64,000 bases of DNA from Sambucus nigra (Eukaryota; Streptophyta; Magnoliopsida; Dipsacales; Adoxaceae): NCBI GenBank assembly GCA_949130495.1, contig OX422221.1, positions 146,787,405 to 146,851,404 of the forward strand, written 5' to 3'. Both the position numbers and the translations under genes were made by a program. Under the pieces are notes generated by a model. The model worked only from the letters and a program-made list of their open reading frames with translations, was not told the DNA's origin and did not search any database. Shown piece after piece: positions 32,530 to 43,521 of this stretch; position 1 is the stretch's first letter; each line of letters opens with the position of its first letter.

Positions 32530-33807
32530 CAAGAAAAGAAAAGTAGATAAACGGGTCAGAGACCGAGTTTGTAAAATATTTAGCAAGTGCATAAATGCCT
32601 TATTTTTAGAAAAATAGATTTTATCTCATATTTAAATTGGTATCGTACTCCCATGAGATACCCCTCACCTCTCTTCTAACAGTGCACACCTAATGCACTT
32701 AACTTCTAGTTAATCTACCTCACATAACTAAGCTAATTCACCCGTCCACTAGAAACCTCTACCCCCGAGTACTAAGGGCTAAACTTCCCTCCATTCTCAA
32801 CACTGCGCTAAGTTCGTAAGTGGGGTGTCTCGCAAAGCAAAATCCAAACAAGGAACCCCCCGATACTCTACTACTTGGCAGGGTTAATGGTAGAGATCCA
32901 TTAGGCCCGTAGCACAAAACTAAAGTATAGATACATCTTTATATTTATATACATTTCACATTCATTCTTATATATACCTTACAATATACATCCGGATAAT
33001 ATCTCCCCGACAAAGGTTTACCAATTCAATTTCATCTTTATAAAACACATCCGGATCTATCTCCCGGACTGAGGATTCATATACAAAGTATTTATCAATA
33101 CTTTTCATTTTTATCTCAAAACTTTCCATTTCCTTTCTTATATCCAGGAAATGTATTTAAAAGACAATTTTATTATTATAAAATTCTTTTCTGTTCCATA
33201 ATATCCCATTTCCCTTCTTATATCGAGGAAATGTATTTAAAAGCCATTTTTATTATCATAAAAATGCTTTTACCATATCACATGCTTCCATTTCCCTTCT
33301 TCCATCCGGTAAATGTATCCGAAGCCAAAACGTTTATCCCATTTCCCTTCTTCCATCCGAGAAATGTATTTAAAGCCAATTCATTATCATGAATTGCTTT
33401 AACATATCTAAGACCGTCCCTCCGGGTTTTCCCACTGGATGTGCCCCTAAATGGCTATCATCTTCCAGGGCCTATCAAACAAGACAACCTGGGAACCTAC
33501 CGAAACGTCGGGAAGCGTCCATATGCCTGCGGGAGAGTCATAACCACACCCAAAATTACCTCACCAGTGCATTAAACATATATAATCGCCCATATGGCCT
33601 ATAGGACTATATTCACCCTGCATTCATTGACTAGGGGGCTTCACCATACGCACACAACTTCCCTTATGATAGCGATTTAGAGAGGCGTGTATCCATAAAT
33701 TATTATTTATGAAAATCATTTATCCTTTCATTTTGAAAACATTTATCTTTACATTTTAAAAAGTCATTTACATCATATCATATATATATATATACTTTAA
33801 TCACATA

Positions 33808-33852
<45 letters not shown>

Positions 33853-35757
33853 CTCGAATATATATATATATATGGCCATAATTTTCAATTACATCTAGCG
33901 ATGACCATTAATCCCAAAGATATAAATCCCTAGAAATCACTTTCTAGGTTTCACAAATATGTATTCAACTCACATACATTCAAATACATACATACTTATG
34001 CTCAATGATAGCCGAACTCTCTCTTTCAAATTGTGTTCGTCCCGAACATTAACTATGTGCGTTCCCCGTATTATTCCCTACACCAATCCAAGGCCTTCTC
34101 TTTCATCTAAAGGTTTACTAACCCTCAAAACCATCATTTAGGAGTCCCGATATCATAACTAGGGTCCCCCATATAAGTCCCCAAATTGTAATTTAACTCC
34201 CCATACTCTTAAGGGGAGAAAACTGGCAAATCTGACCAAAGTGAATGTATTCACCCCATTTGCGAATCGATACGGGTGGGCGAATCGATTCGGCCCCCAA
34301 TCCGAATCGATTCGAAAAGTGTTGTGCAAACAGGTCCTTAATGGCAAATCGATGCGGTCTAAATCCGAATCGATTCGGCCCATTGCAGAATCACAGATCC
34401 CCTTAGGCGAATCGATTCGGCCTGGACCCGAATCGATTCGGCCTGTTCGAGGGTCACTGTTTGGGCGATTTCTCAAACTCCAAAATACCCAAAACTCAAT
34501 CCAACCTCTATTTAATTCATAACTTGGATTTTTTTCTATAAACCCGAAGTTTTCATATCTCCTCAAGTTCTTTAGAGGTCCTAACACTCCATTTGAGAGC
34601 CCCTAATATATATCTTCAATAAGTTCTAACTAACGATTTCGATATCGGACATCTTTTCGTAGAAAAATCACTATAAATAAAAAAAAAATCAGAAAAATAC
34701 TCAGTCGCTGCCCATGCGACCGCGTCGAAAAGGTATACAAATTTCATTTTGACCAAGAGCTGAATCGATTGGCATCATGCATGAATAGATACGGAAAGGC
34801 CGCTCCTCACTATTCATCGTCTTCTTCAATCCTTATTTTTTTCCCCACTCTCATCCAACACCATTTCTATGGATCTTAACATCACCTAACAACAATATAA
34901 ACATCTCCCCACTATAATTTACCAAACGCAATAACTTATTTTGGGATTTAACCAATTAAGCCCTAACTTTCATTTCTTCCAATTCATCACCATAGTTTAC
35001 ACCATTAACAAGGATTTAAGCTTAGAATTCATCTACTATCATTGTTACAATAAATCCTTATGAAAACTTCTCCCCAAAACCCATTTACACAAGAATACCC
35101 AAATCCAAAATCTTTAGGGTTTGTTATTACCATCTATGATATGAGATTTATGTGAAAAATTAAATAAAGCAAGTAAACACTTGCCTGGAGGATAAAATTC
35201 TACGACCCCGAGTCGAATCTGGCAGAGTTTGGCCCGAAAATCCCTTTTCTCCTCCTCTTCTTCCCCCCCTCTCTCTTTTTTCTCTTTTCTTTCTCTTTTC
35301 TCCCTCTCTCCCTCTTTATAAAGAAAGAAAAAGGGTTTAACCCCTTAAAACCCAAAAACGACTCTTTTACTCAATTACGAGCCCGTTTAACTCTAAAATT
35401 CCCGGAAACTCAATTTTGATAATCGGACACTCTTTTACGACTATCTCGGACATTTCGAGACTCACGGCGCAGTCGAAATTCCCATCCGAGGTACTTGACC
35501 GCAAATCACTATTCCAACCCAAAATAATTAAATGCGGTATTCCCATTAAAACATTATCTTCTGTCGCTTTACACAGCGGCGACATATTTTTAAAATACTC
35601 CAATTCATTTACTTAACACCAAAAGTAAATATATTATCCATCAAAAATCATCTAATCCTCGAAAATCCCAAAAATCACTATTCTGAGAAATTCTCCAAAT
35701 TGCCAATTTATATCCAAGTATGGAGTTTAATTGTCTCGAAAAGGACGGGTTGTCACA
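32067..35757 (-). repeat. LTR of element D, left copy
   Basis: It includes a TA microsatellite (about 32498-32528), a hairpin module (about 32785-32900), the island shared with C (33406-33690), longer TA runs (about 33783-33850), a palindrome array (34262-34441) and a minus-strand TATA box (CTTTATAAAG, 35314-35323). Confidence 0.9.
34262..34441. promoter_or_regulatory. Array of CCGAATCGATTCGG palindromes, left LTR of D
   Basis: Copies start at about 34262, 34280, 34302, 34344, 34365, 34407 and 34428. Pairs are 18-22 bp apart and repeat every 63-64 bp. The right LTR has the same array at about 40068-40274, and two decayed copies lie near 34760-34800 and 40584-40622. The array is about 0.9 kb downstream of the TATA box on the minus strand. 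Confidence 0.75.
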
Positions 35758-37325
35758 TACTCCACCCCTTACAACAGAATTTCATCCTCGAAATTCGGAT
35801 ACAACCTACACCACCAATCCTGGAATCGCTCCAAATCCTAATACCTCAAGGGGAACAATATTAACCCAATGGTTCCCAACCATATACCATACTGCTACCA
35901 CGGTTGTAAAGTGACTCCAATAGCGTCATATTGCACTCATCATTTCTAGTGCCTCACAGCATAAACTTCAAATTTATATACTACGCCCCTTTTATTCCAA
36001 GCGGTATATAAACCAACTTACTAAGGTGCCCATACACCTTTCTAACTCGTGCATATCTGCATAACCATTGTGAACGCTCGACACGTAACACTCTCTCAAA
36101 ATAAGGGTCTCCTTTCCTCGGTGTAATACTCACACATGGGTCCTCCCAACCCGCAAAATTCCATTCTCCTACATCGGCGCCACTAACTCTATCGAACTTA
36201 CATCCTAACAATACTACGGTCTATGCGTTACCCTACCTATATGAAATGAGTATAATCCTAAGTATATCCCTAGTGCCCAAGGCCTCTCTCAACTCCCGAC
36301 ATTTGCTTGGTTTTGTGCGCGGGACGTCTCGCAAAAGCGAAATATAAACAAGGAACCCTCCCATTACACTACTCCCTCGCATTTTCGGTCATCGAGATAT
36401 AACGACCTAAGGCACACCAGCGGGACGTCCTAAATCCTACCACGCTAACTTACGAACGCATTCCTACTATTCTATCCTTTCGCCCATACGAAAGGAAATC
36501 TAACAAATCGAAGTGCCAACTCTCTATAAAGCACTACGAACATCATACCCAAATCACATTTCCTCAAAATTTGCCTTTTCATTAAGGCCTGGCTATAAGC
36601 CTCGAATCAATTTCTCTAAGTCCAACTTCACCCACCAACTTGTGGTGAGAGGACCATTTTAGTGCTTTTCCATAGCATAATATTTCCATAAGCATACTAT
36701 CATCACATGGCTCATAGTCTATAGTGGTTCATCCACACTATAAGATTTATCAACAAAACCCACATCCTTGCATCCTATAAAATCTCTCCACTCCCGACGC
36801 CGTTAAGATTCATGTGTGGAGCGTCTCGCAAAGCAAAATCCAAACAAGGAACCCCTCCTCACACTAATACTTAACTTCGTCGGTCATGGAGGTCCGTTAT
36901 TTTCGCACATGCAATCGGGATACCTTATCCCCTCTTTCAACAAAATGTGGTCTGAACTCCCGACTCTATCTAGGAACCACACCACTAAGCGCATCGCACT
37001 ACACTCAGTCTCTGCGCAATCAATAATGAGCTTAAACTCACCGCTCAACAATAATCCTTGCATGCCTCAAATCATCTCTATAAGGTCAGCACACTCTCAA
37101 ATCATAATAATGAAACCTCTGGTCATCGAAGATCCATCTATCCATATAATAAAGGCGAATTCAACCTGTATCCACGTGAGATATCGCAACCACAACCCGT
37201 TCCACCCTGGAACTGCGGACATGATAGTCTTGCCATCATTAGCCTGCTATCGCTCCGAACAACCAACAATATTACATACTCACCATATTACCATACTCGT
37301 ATAAACATATAAAACGAGTATCACA

Positions 37326-37389
<64 letters not shown>

Positions 37390-37906
37390 AATATCAACAC
37401 CCACCTTTATGGAGAATGAAGGAAAATAAATGTCCGCTACCGTGGAAAACACATAGGCACACATTATATAATGTTATCAAGACCGCCACAAAACTCAAAT
37501 TACACACATGAGTATAGGGCTAACAAACACCGCGACTTTCTCTAGTCACACCAATTATACCTCTTCCTTCTGAGGTGAACTTATAACAATAAATTTGCCC
37601 GACTCCTTACAATCATCTTACTGGTCCTCTTAACATCTTCGTTAAAAGGAAACTCCACTATGAGCTTCAACCTTAAAGCTCCAACTAAGCCCCACCTCCT
37701 GCCGCCATCCAAGCCCCGCACACGATTCTCGAACGAGCGCGCAAAAGATTTAAATAATCTTATACTATGGCAGGAGAACGAAATCTCACAAGAGAAATCA
37801 ACAATCCTAGTCCTGAGGCTCTATAACAAATCGAGAGCAATGCTGAAAGCGTAGTATGTCCGCACAGATTCCTAAGGACACTAGAACCTGATGCTCTGAT
37901 ACCATC
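35758..37906. other. Non-coding interior of element D
   Basis: No credible open frame. It holds two hairpin modules (about 36262-36415 and 36778-36895), a long TA microsatellite (about 37330-37385) and the primer site at its right end. Confidence 0.8.
37330..37385. repeat. TA dinucleotide microsatellite
   Basis: About 28 uninterrupted TA units inside element D. Confidence 0.95.
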
Positions 37907-38340
37907 TGTGATAACCCGCCTAATAAAATACCAGGCGATCACTCCTATATCAAATTAAAATAGGAGTCTCATATGGATCATTCTTAGCATCACTGTCGAA
38001 AACCAATTTTATTACTAATAACCTATTAGGCTGGCATCAAAATTTTACTTAACTACTCTTTTTAAACAACTACAATTAAAATATCCACACAGTTTGCATA
38101 AATTAAACTAAAATGAAATAAAATAACTGAACACTCGGTCAAAATATACAACCATATCGAATGTTGTACTAAAAGAATAAATAAATGCAATTGGGCCATT
38201 GGCCCGAAATGTGTATACAGTACCTCCTATCTAGAGTACAATAATGAAAGCGTCTATCGAGAACCTACATGCATCCACAGCTGCTGCAGAAGACGTCTGA
38301 CTCGAAGGAAGTGTCATCCAGGCGTCCCTGTGTCTGGACA

Positions 38341-38393
<53 letters not shown>

Positions 38394-39664
38394 AGAAAGG
38401 AAAAGTATATAAACGGGTCAGATCCCGAATTTGAAAAATATTTAGCAAGTGCATAAATGCCTTATTTTTAGAAAAATAGATTTTATCTCATATTTAAATT
38501 GGTATCGCACTCCCATGAGATACCCCTCACCTCTCTTCTAACAGTGCACACCTAACGCACGTAACTTCTAGTTAAGTTACCCCGCCTAACTAAGCCAATT
38601 CACCCATCCATTAGAAACCTCTACCCCCGAGTACTAAGGGGTAAACTTCCCTCCCTTCTCAACACTGCGCTAAGTTCGTAAGTGGGGTGTCTCGCAAAGA
38701 AAAATCCAAACAAGGAACTGCCCCGATACACTACTACTTGGCAGGGTTAATGGTAGAAATCCATTAGGACCGTAGCACAAAACTAAAGTATAGATACATA
38801 CTTATATTTATATACATTTCACATTCATTCTTATATATACCTTACAATATACAACCGGATAATATCTCTCGGACTGAGGTTTACCAATTCAAATTCATCT
38901 TTATAAAACACATCCGGATCTATCTCCTGGACTGAGGATTCATATACAAAGTATTTATCAATACTTTTCATTTTTATCTCAAAACTTTCCATTTCCTTTC
39001 TTATATCCAGGAAATGTATTTAAAAGACAATTTTATTATTATAAAATTCTTTTTTGTTCCATAATATCCCATTTCCCTTCTTATATCGAGGAAATGTATT
39101 TAAAAGTCATTTTTATTATCATAAAAATGCTTTTACCATATCACATGCTTCCATTTCCCTTCTTCCATCCGGTAAATGTATCCGAAGCCAAAACGTTTAT
39201 CCCATTTCCCTTCTTCCATCCGAGAAATGTATTTAAAGCCAATTCATTATCATGAATTGCTTTAACATATCTAAGACCGTACCTCCGGGTTTTTCCACTG
39301 GATGTGCCCCTAAATGGCTATCATCTTCCGGGGCCTATCAAACAAGACAACCTGGGAACCTACCGAAACGTAGGGAAGCGGCCATATGCCTACGGGAGAG
39401 TCATAACCACACCCAGAATTATCTCACCAGCGCAGTAAACATATATAATCACCTATATGGCCTATATGACTATATCCACCCTGCATTCATTAGCCAGAGG
39501 GCTTCACCATAGGCAGGCAACATCCCTTATGATAGCGATTTATAGAGGTGTGTATCCATAAATTCTTATTTATGAAAATCATTTATCCTTCCATTTTGAA
39601 AACATTTATCTTTACATTTTCAAAAGTCATTTACATCATATCATATATATATACTTTAAACACA

Positions 39665-39700
<36 letters not shown>

Positions 39701-41581
39701 GGCCATAATTGCCAATTACATCTAGCGATGACCATTAATCCCAAAGATATAAATCCCTAGAAATCACTTCCTAGGTTTCACCAAGATGTATTCAACTCAC
39801 ATACATTCAAATACATACATACTTATGCTCGATGATAGCCTAACTCTCTCTTTCAAATTCTGTTCGTCCCGAACGTTAAATATGTTCGTTCCCCGTATTA
39901 TGCCCTACACCAATCCAAGGCCTTCTATTTCATCTAAAGGTTTACTAACCCTCAAAACCATCATTTAAGAGTCCCGATATCATAACTAGGGTCCCCCATA
40001 TAAGTATCCAAATTGTAATTTAACTCCCCATACTCTTAAGGGGAGAAAACCGACAAATCTGACCAAAGCGAATCGATTAGCCCCATTTGCGAATCGATTC
40101 GGGTGGGCGAATCGATTCGGCCCCCAATCTGAATCGATTCGGAAAGTGTTCTGCAAACAGGTTTTTAATGGCGAATCGATTTGGTCTAAATCCGAATCGA
40201 TTCTTCCCACTGCAGAATCACAGATCCCCTTAGGTGAATCGATTCGGCCTGGACCCGAATCGATTCGGCCTGTTCGAGGGTCACTGTTTGGGTAATTTCT
40301 CAAACTCCAAAATACCCAAAACATAATCCAACCGCTATTTAATACATAACATAGATCTATTCCTACAAACCCAGAGTTTTCATATCTCCTCAAGTTCTTT
40401 AGAGGTCCTAACACTCCATTTGAGAACCCCTAATATTTATCTCCAATAAGTTCTAACTAACGATTTCGATATCGGACAGCTTCTCGTAGAAAAATCACTA
40501 TAAATCCAAAAAAAATCAGAAAAATACTCTGTCGGTGCGCGATCGCGTCGAAAAGATCTACAAATTTCATTTTTTGACCAAGAGCCGAATCGATTCGCGT
40601 CATGGCCAAATCGATTCGAAAAGGCCACTTCTCACTATTCATCATCTTCTTCAATCCTTATTTTTTTCCCCACTCTCATCCAACACCATTTCTATGGATC
40701 TTAACATCACCCAACAACAATATAAACATCTCCCCACTATAATTTACCAAACACAATAACTTATTTTGGGATTTAACCAATTAAGCCCTAACTTTCATTT
40801 CTTCCAATTCATCACCATAGTTTACACCATTAACAAGGATTTAAGCTTAGAATTCATCTACTATCATTGTTACAATAAATCCTTATGAAAACTTCTCCCA
40901 AAAACCCATTTACACAAGAATACCCAAACCCAAAATCTTTAGGGTTTGTTATTACCAACTACGATATGATATTTATGTGCAAAATTAAATAAAGCAAGTA
41001 AACACTTGCCTGGAGGATAAAACCGACGATCTCGAGTCGAATTCGGCGGAGTTTGGCCGGGAAATCCCTTTTCTCCTCCTTTTCTTCCTCCTCTCTCTCT
41101 TTTTTCTCGTTTATTTCTATTTTCTCCCTCTCTCCCTCTTTATAAAGAAAGAAAAAGGGTTTAACCCCTTAAAACCCAAAAACGACTCGTTTACTCAATT
41201 ACGAGCCCGTTTAACTCTAAAATTCTCCAAAACTCAATTTTGACAATCGGACACTCTTTTTCGACTATCTCGGACATTTCGAGACTCACGGCGCAGTCGA
41301 AATTCTCATCCGAGGTACTTGACCACAAATCACTATTCCAATCCAAAATAATTAAATGTGGTATTCCCATTAAAACATTATCTTCTATCGCTTTTTCCAG
41401 CAGCGACATTTTTTTAAAATACTCCAATTCATTTACTTAACAACAAAAGTAAATATACTATCCATCGAAAATCATCTAATCCTCAAAAATCCCAAAAATC
41501 ACTCTTCCGAGAAATTCTCCAAATTGCAAATTTATATCCAAGTATGGAGTTTAATTGTCTCCAAAAGGACGGGTTGTTACA
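37907..41581 (-). repeat. LTR of element D, right copy
   Basis: Collinear with 32067-35757. It contains a longer TA run (about 38343-38388) than its partner, a GT/AT run (about 39665-39700), the C/D island (39271-39550), the palindrome array (about 40068-40274) and the TATA box (41138-41147). Confidence 0.9.
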
Positions 41582-41589
41582 TCCTGTCA

Positions 41590-42734
41590 TCATCTTCGAA
41601 AGATCTTTAGCCAAAGTATAGTACAGTTTGTTGGGGGAGAAAACCACTTATGAGAGTAGTGATTGTTGTCTTCTCTTTATAATCAATAACTTCCAGTTTC
41701 TCATTGTTGAATCGAGTGATGTAATCCCTAGTACTTTCTCCCTCCTTCTGTCTTACACTAAGAAAATGAGCTACTCGATTCATTGGTTTTTCTCCAAAAC
41801 AAAAATTACTAATGAATAGCTCGGTGAATTATTGGAAACAAGCAATTTATCCCCGAGGAAGACTATTGTACCAAATTTTAGCAGATCTAGTGATTGTTCC
41901 TAAAACTTCCCTGCATCTCATGTCATCAGGAACATCATAGATATCAGCCATTACTTGGTATTGTTCTATATGAAGAACTGGATCACCCATCATACTTATG
42001 AATGACCATTGGAGCTTTAAACTTTGTCGACATAGGGAAATCTACGATGGTTTTCATAAAGGGGGATCCCTTAATAAAACTTCTTTAGAGGGGATTCTTC
42101 GCCTTGACCATTTCTCCCAATCTGTCTTCAAAATGCTGAATGGAACCTTTCTAAGCATCACTGCCAGCACCAGATCTATGGGTGCATCTTTCCTATGCCG
42201 ACCAACTGATCGTGCTAATATTTCTTCATGCAAAACTTCTCTTTGATCGGACCTATCAGTTCGTCCGGTATTTAATCTGGATTGCGCTGAACCTTCCTTC
42301 AGGTCGCTTGGTTGTCGAGTATTTCTTGACACAACTCGTCGGGCATTTCCCTAGAGTCCCAAACGATTGAAAGGAGAGGCCCTACTTAGCCTTTCTAACG
42401 CACTAAATATTTCTGGGATGAGGGATTGTCCAATAGTGGAATTAGTGTTCCTAATAGAAGAAGTTGCTCCAGGAAGGTATGATGGATAGCTAGAAGTTCT
42501 GGAGAGGCTATGCACAATACTCCTTGTTCGCGATGGTGGCATATTCCTTTGATTAACTTCTCGCGGAACTTCAGCCTGCAGAGTTTTAGCCAAATTTCGT
42601 ACAGTATCCTGCATAGCTTCTTGACCCTTGGCCAAGGTAGCCAAAATTCCTGGTAAATTATTGTTATTTGGAGGGACAGGGGGAGTAGGCAGAATTCCCT
42701 CGTTTCTGGTACTTGATTCTGGAATTATAGCCAT
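41590..42734 (-). pseudogene. N-terminal gag of outer Tat element
   Basis: The minus strand starts with ATG at 42734 shortly after the primer site and reads MAIIPESSTRNEG, with ILATLAKGQEAMQDTVRNLAKTLQAE, a serine/arginine-rich stretch and a first stop near 42351. Further down, other frames give IVDFPMSTKFKAP and KTEGESTRDYITRFNNEKL, the capsid-like core of Tat gag. Many frameshifts and stops are present. Element D interrupts it at 41582, and the C-terminal gag resumes at 32060. Confidence 0.75.
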
Positions 42735-42770
42735 GGATGATTAATGAGTGAAAACGTTTAGTAATACGTT

Positions 42771-42789
42771 CCCACAGACGACGCCAATT
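42771..42789 (-). other. Primer-binding region of outer Tat element
   Basis: The minus strand reads TTGGCGTCGTCTGTGGG directly after the LTR end, close to the GGCGCCGTCTGTGGG sequence usual for this lineage. Confidence 0.7.
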
Positions 42790-43258
42790 TGTTGATGCAA
42801 AAAACTAGACTAGGCCTAATTAATTGATCATAGATAAAATAAGTAAAACAAACAAGACATAAGAAATTTTAAAGTGGTTCAGCTCAATAGAATAACCTAC
42901 GTCCACTGTTATGTATTGATTTCCTTGAGTTATTTTTTCTGGTCCCTTGCAATGAGGGCGATACAATGTATTTATAGCCCAATAGCGGTCTTGATAGTTG
43001 TCATGTGAACGGATGGAATGCCTTCATTCGTTAGACATTTACATCCATACATAATGACAATTAAATATATGAATGATGTCGCTTCATTGGCATTACCGGT
43101 TGTAAGACTATTGTCGTTTTGTTGGAAATACGGGTTGTTGGTCGGGCTGCCCAATTGGTCAAGCTTTTATACCAGGCTGACTTGGACTTGTTCCACATTG
43201 GATGACACGTGCTGACTTGTAATTGGTCCACGTAGTGTGGTAAATTTTGGTATCAACA
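42790..43258 (-). repeat. 5' LTR of outer Tat element (469 bp)
   Basis: On the minus strand it begins TGTTGATACC and ends GCATCAACA, with TGTTGAT/ATCAACA terminal inverted repeats, and is followed by the primer site. ATGAT at 43259-43263 may be the target duplication. Confidence 0.75.
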
Positions 43259-43263
43259 ATGAT

Positions 43264-43478
43264 ATACATAAAATTTTGTAAATTTATTTCGTACTAAAAC
43301 GTATCTTTATTTTTTCAAATGAAAGACGAATAAATAATATTTAGGGCACTTGTTGATGATTTTCAGAAAATAGCACCGTAATTCGTACATTTTTCAACAT
43401 CAATACATGGGCTTTTATCAACTTTAAAAATAATATTTTATGTTTATATAATAGGTTTAATTATATTTGGTAATAAAA

Positions 43479-43521
<43 letters not shown>

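Larger units (their letters stand above)
32067..41581 (-). mobile_element. Element D: large non-coding LTR retrotransposon related to element C
   Basis: Direct repeats of 3691 bp (32067-35757) and 3675 bp (37907-41581) begin TGTGAYAACCC and end GGGTTGTYACA. They enclose only 2149 bp. The polypurine tract (minus-strand side of 35758-35770) and primer site (minus-strand TGGTATCAGAGCATC, 37887-37904) show minus orientation. There is no gag or pol. Flanks are TTATG on the left and TCCTG on the right: at best a decayed 5-bp duplication (three of five match). On both sides the minus strand reads Tat gag, so the insertion site within gag is clear. Confidence 0.9.
1..43258 (-). mobile_element. Outer Tat/Retand-like Ty3-gypsy retrotransposon, heavily nested, runs off left edge
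   Basis: Read on the minus strand from right to left, the pieces are in the order of one gypsy element: LTR (42790-43258), primer-binding site, gag (42734-41590), gag zinc knuckle (31839-31639), protease (about 31260-31150), RT start (about 30640-30371), RT end/RNase H (3981-3645), second RNase H (3300-2632) and integrase (2660-1560). An antisense ORF and a short tandem repeat follow, as described for the Retand group of the Tat lineage. Conserved strings seen include AYNMI, KPVYY and HPQ-NGQ. The gag is split by element D and the RT by element C. All coding parts carry stops and frameshifts. ATGAT at 43259-43263 would be the right target duplication; its partner lies outside the window. The lineage is inferred from motifs and layout. 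Confidence 0.85.

Noticed and set aside
33389..33604. Small conserved-looking frame present in both D LTRs (also 39252-39512)
   Set aside because: The DNA island is conserved, but the frame is not kept in the matching C LTR segments.
34159..34587. 142-codon minus-strand frames with repeated RIDS residues in both D LTRs
   Set aside because: The peptide repeat mirrors the CCGAATCGATTCGG array. It is shared only because the LTRs are copies.
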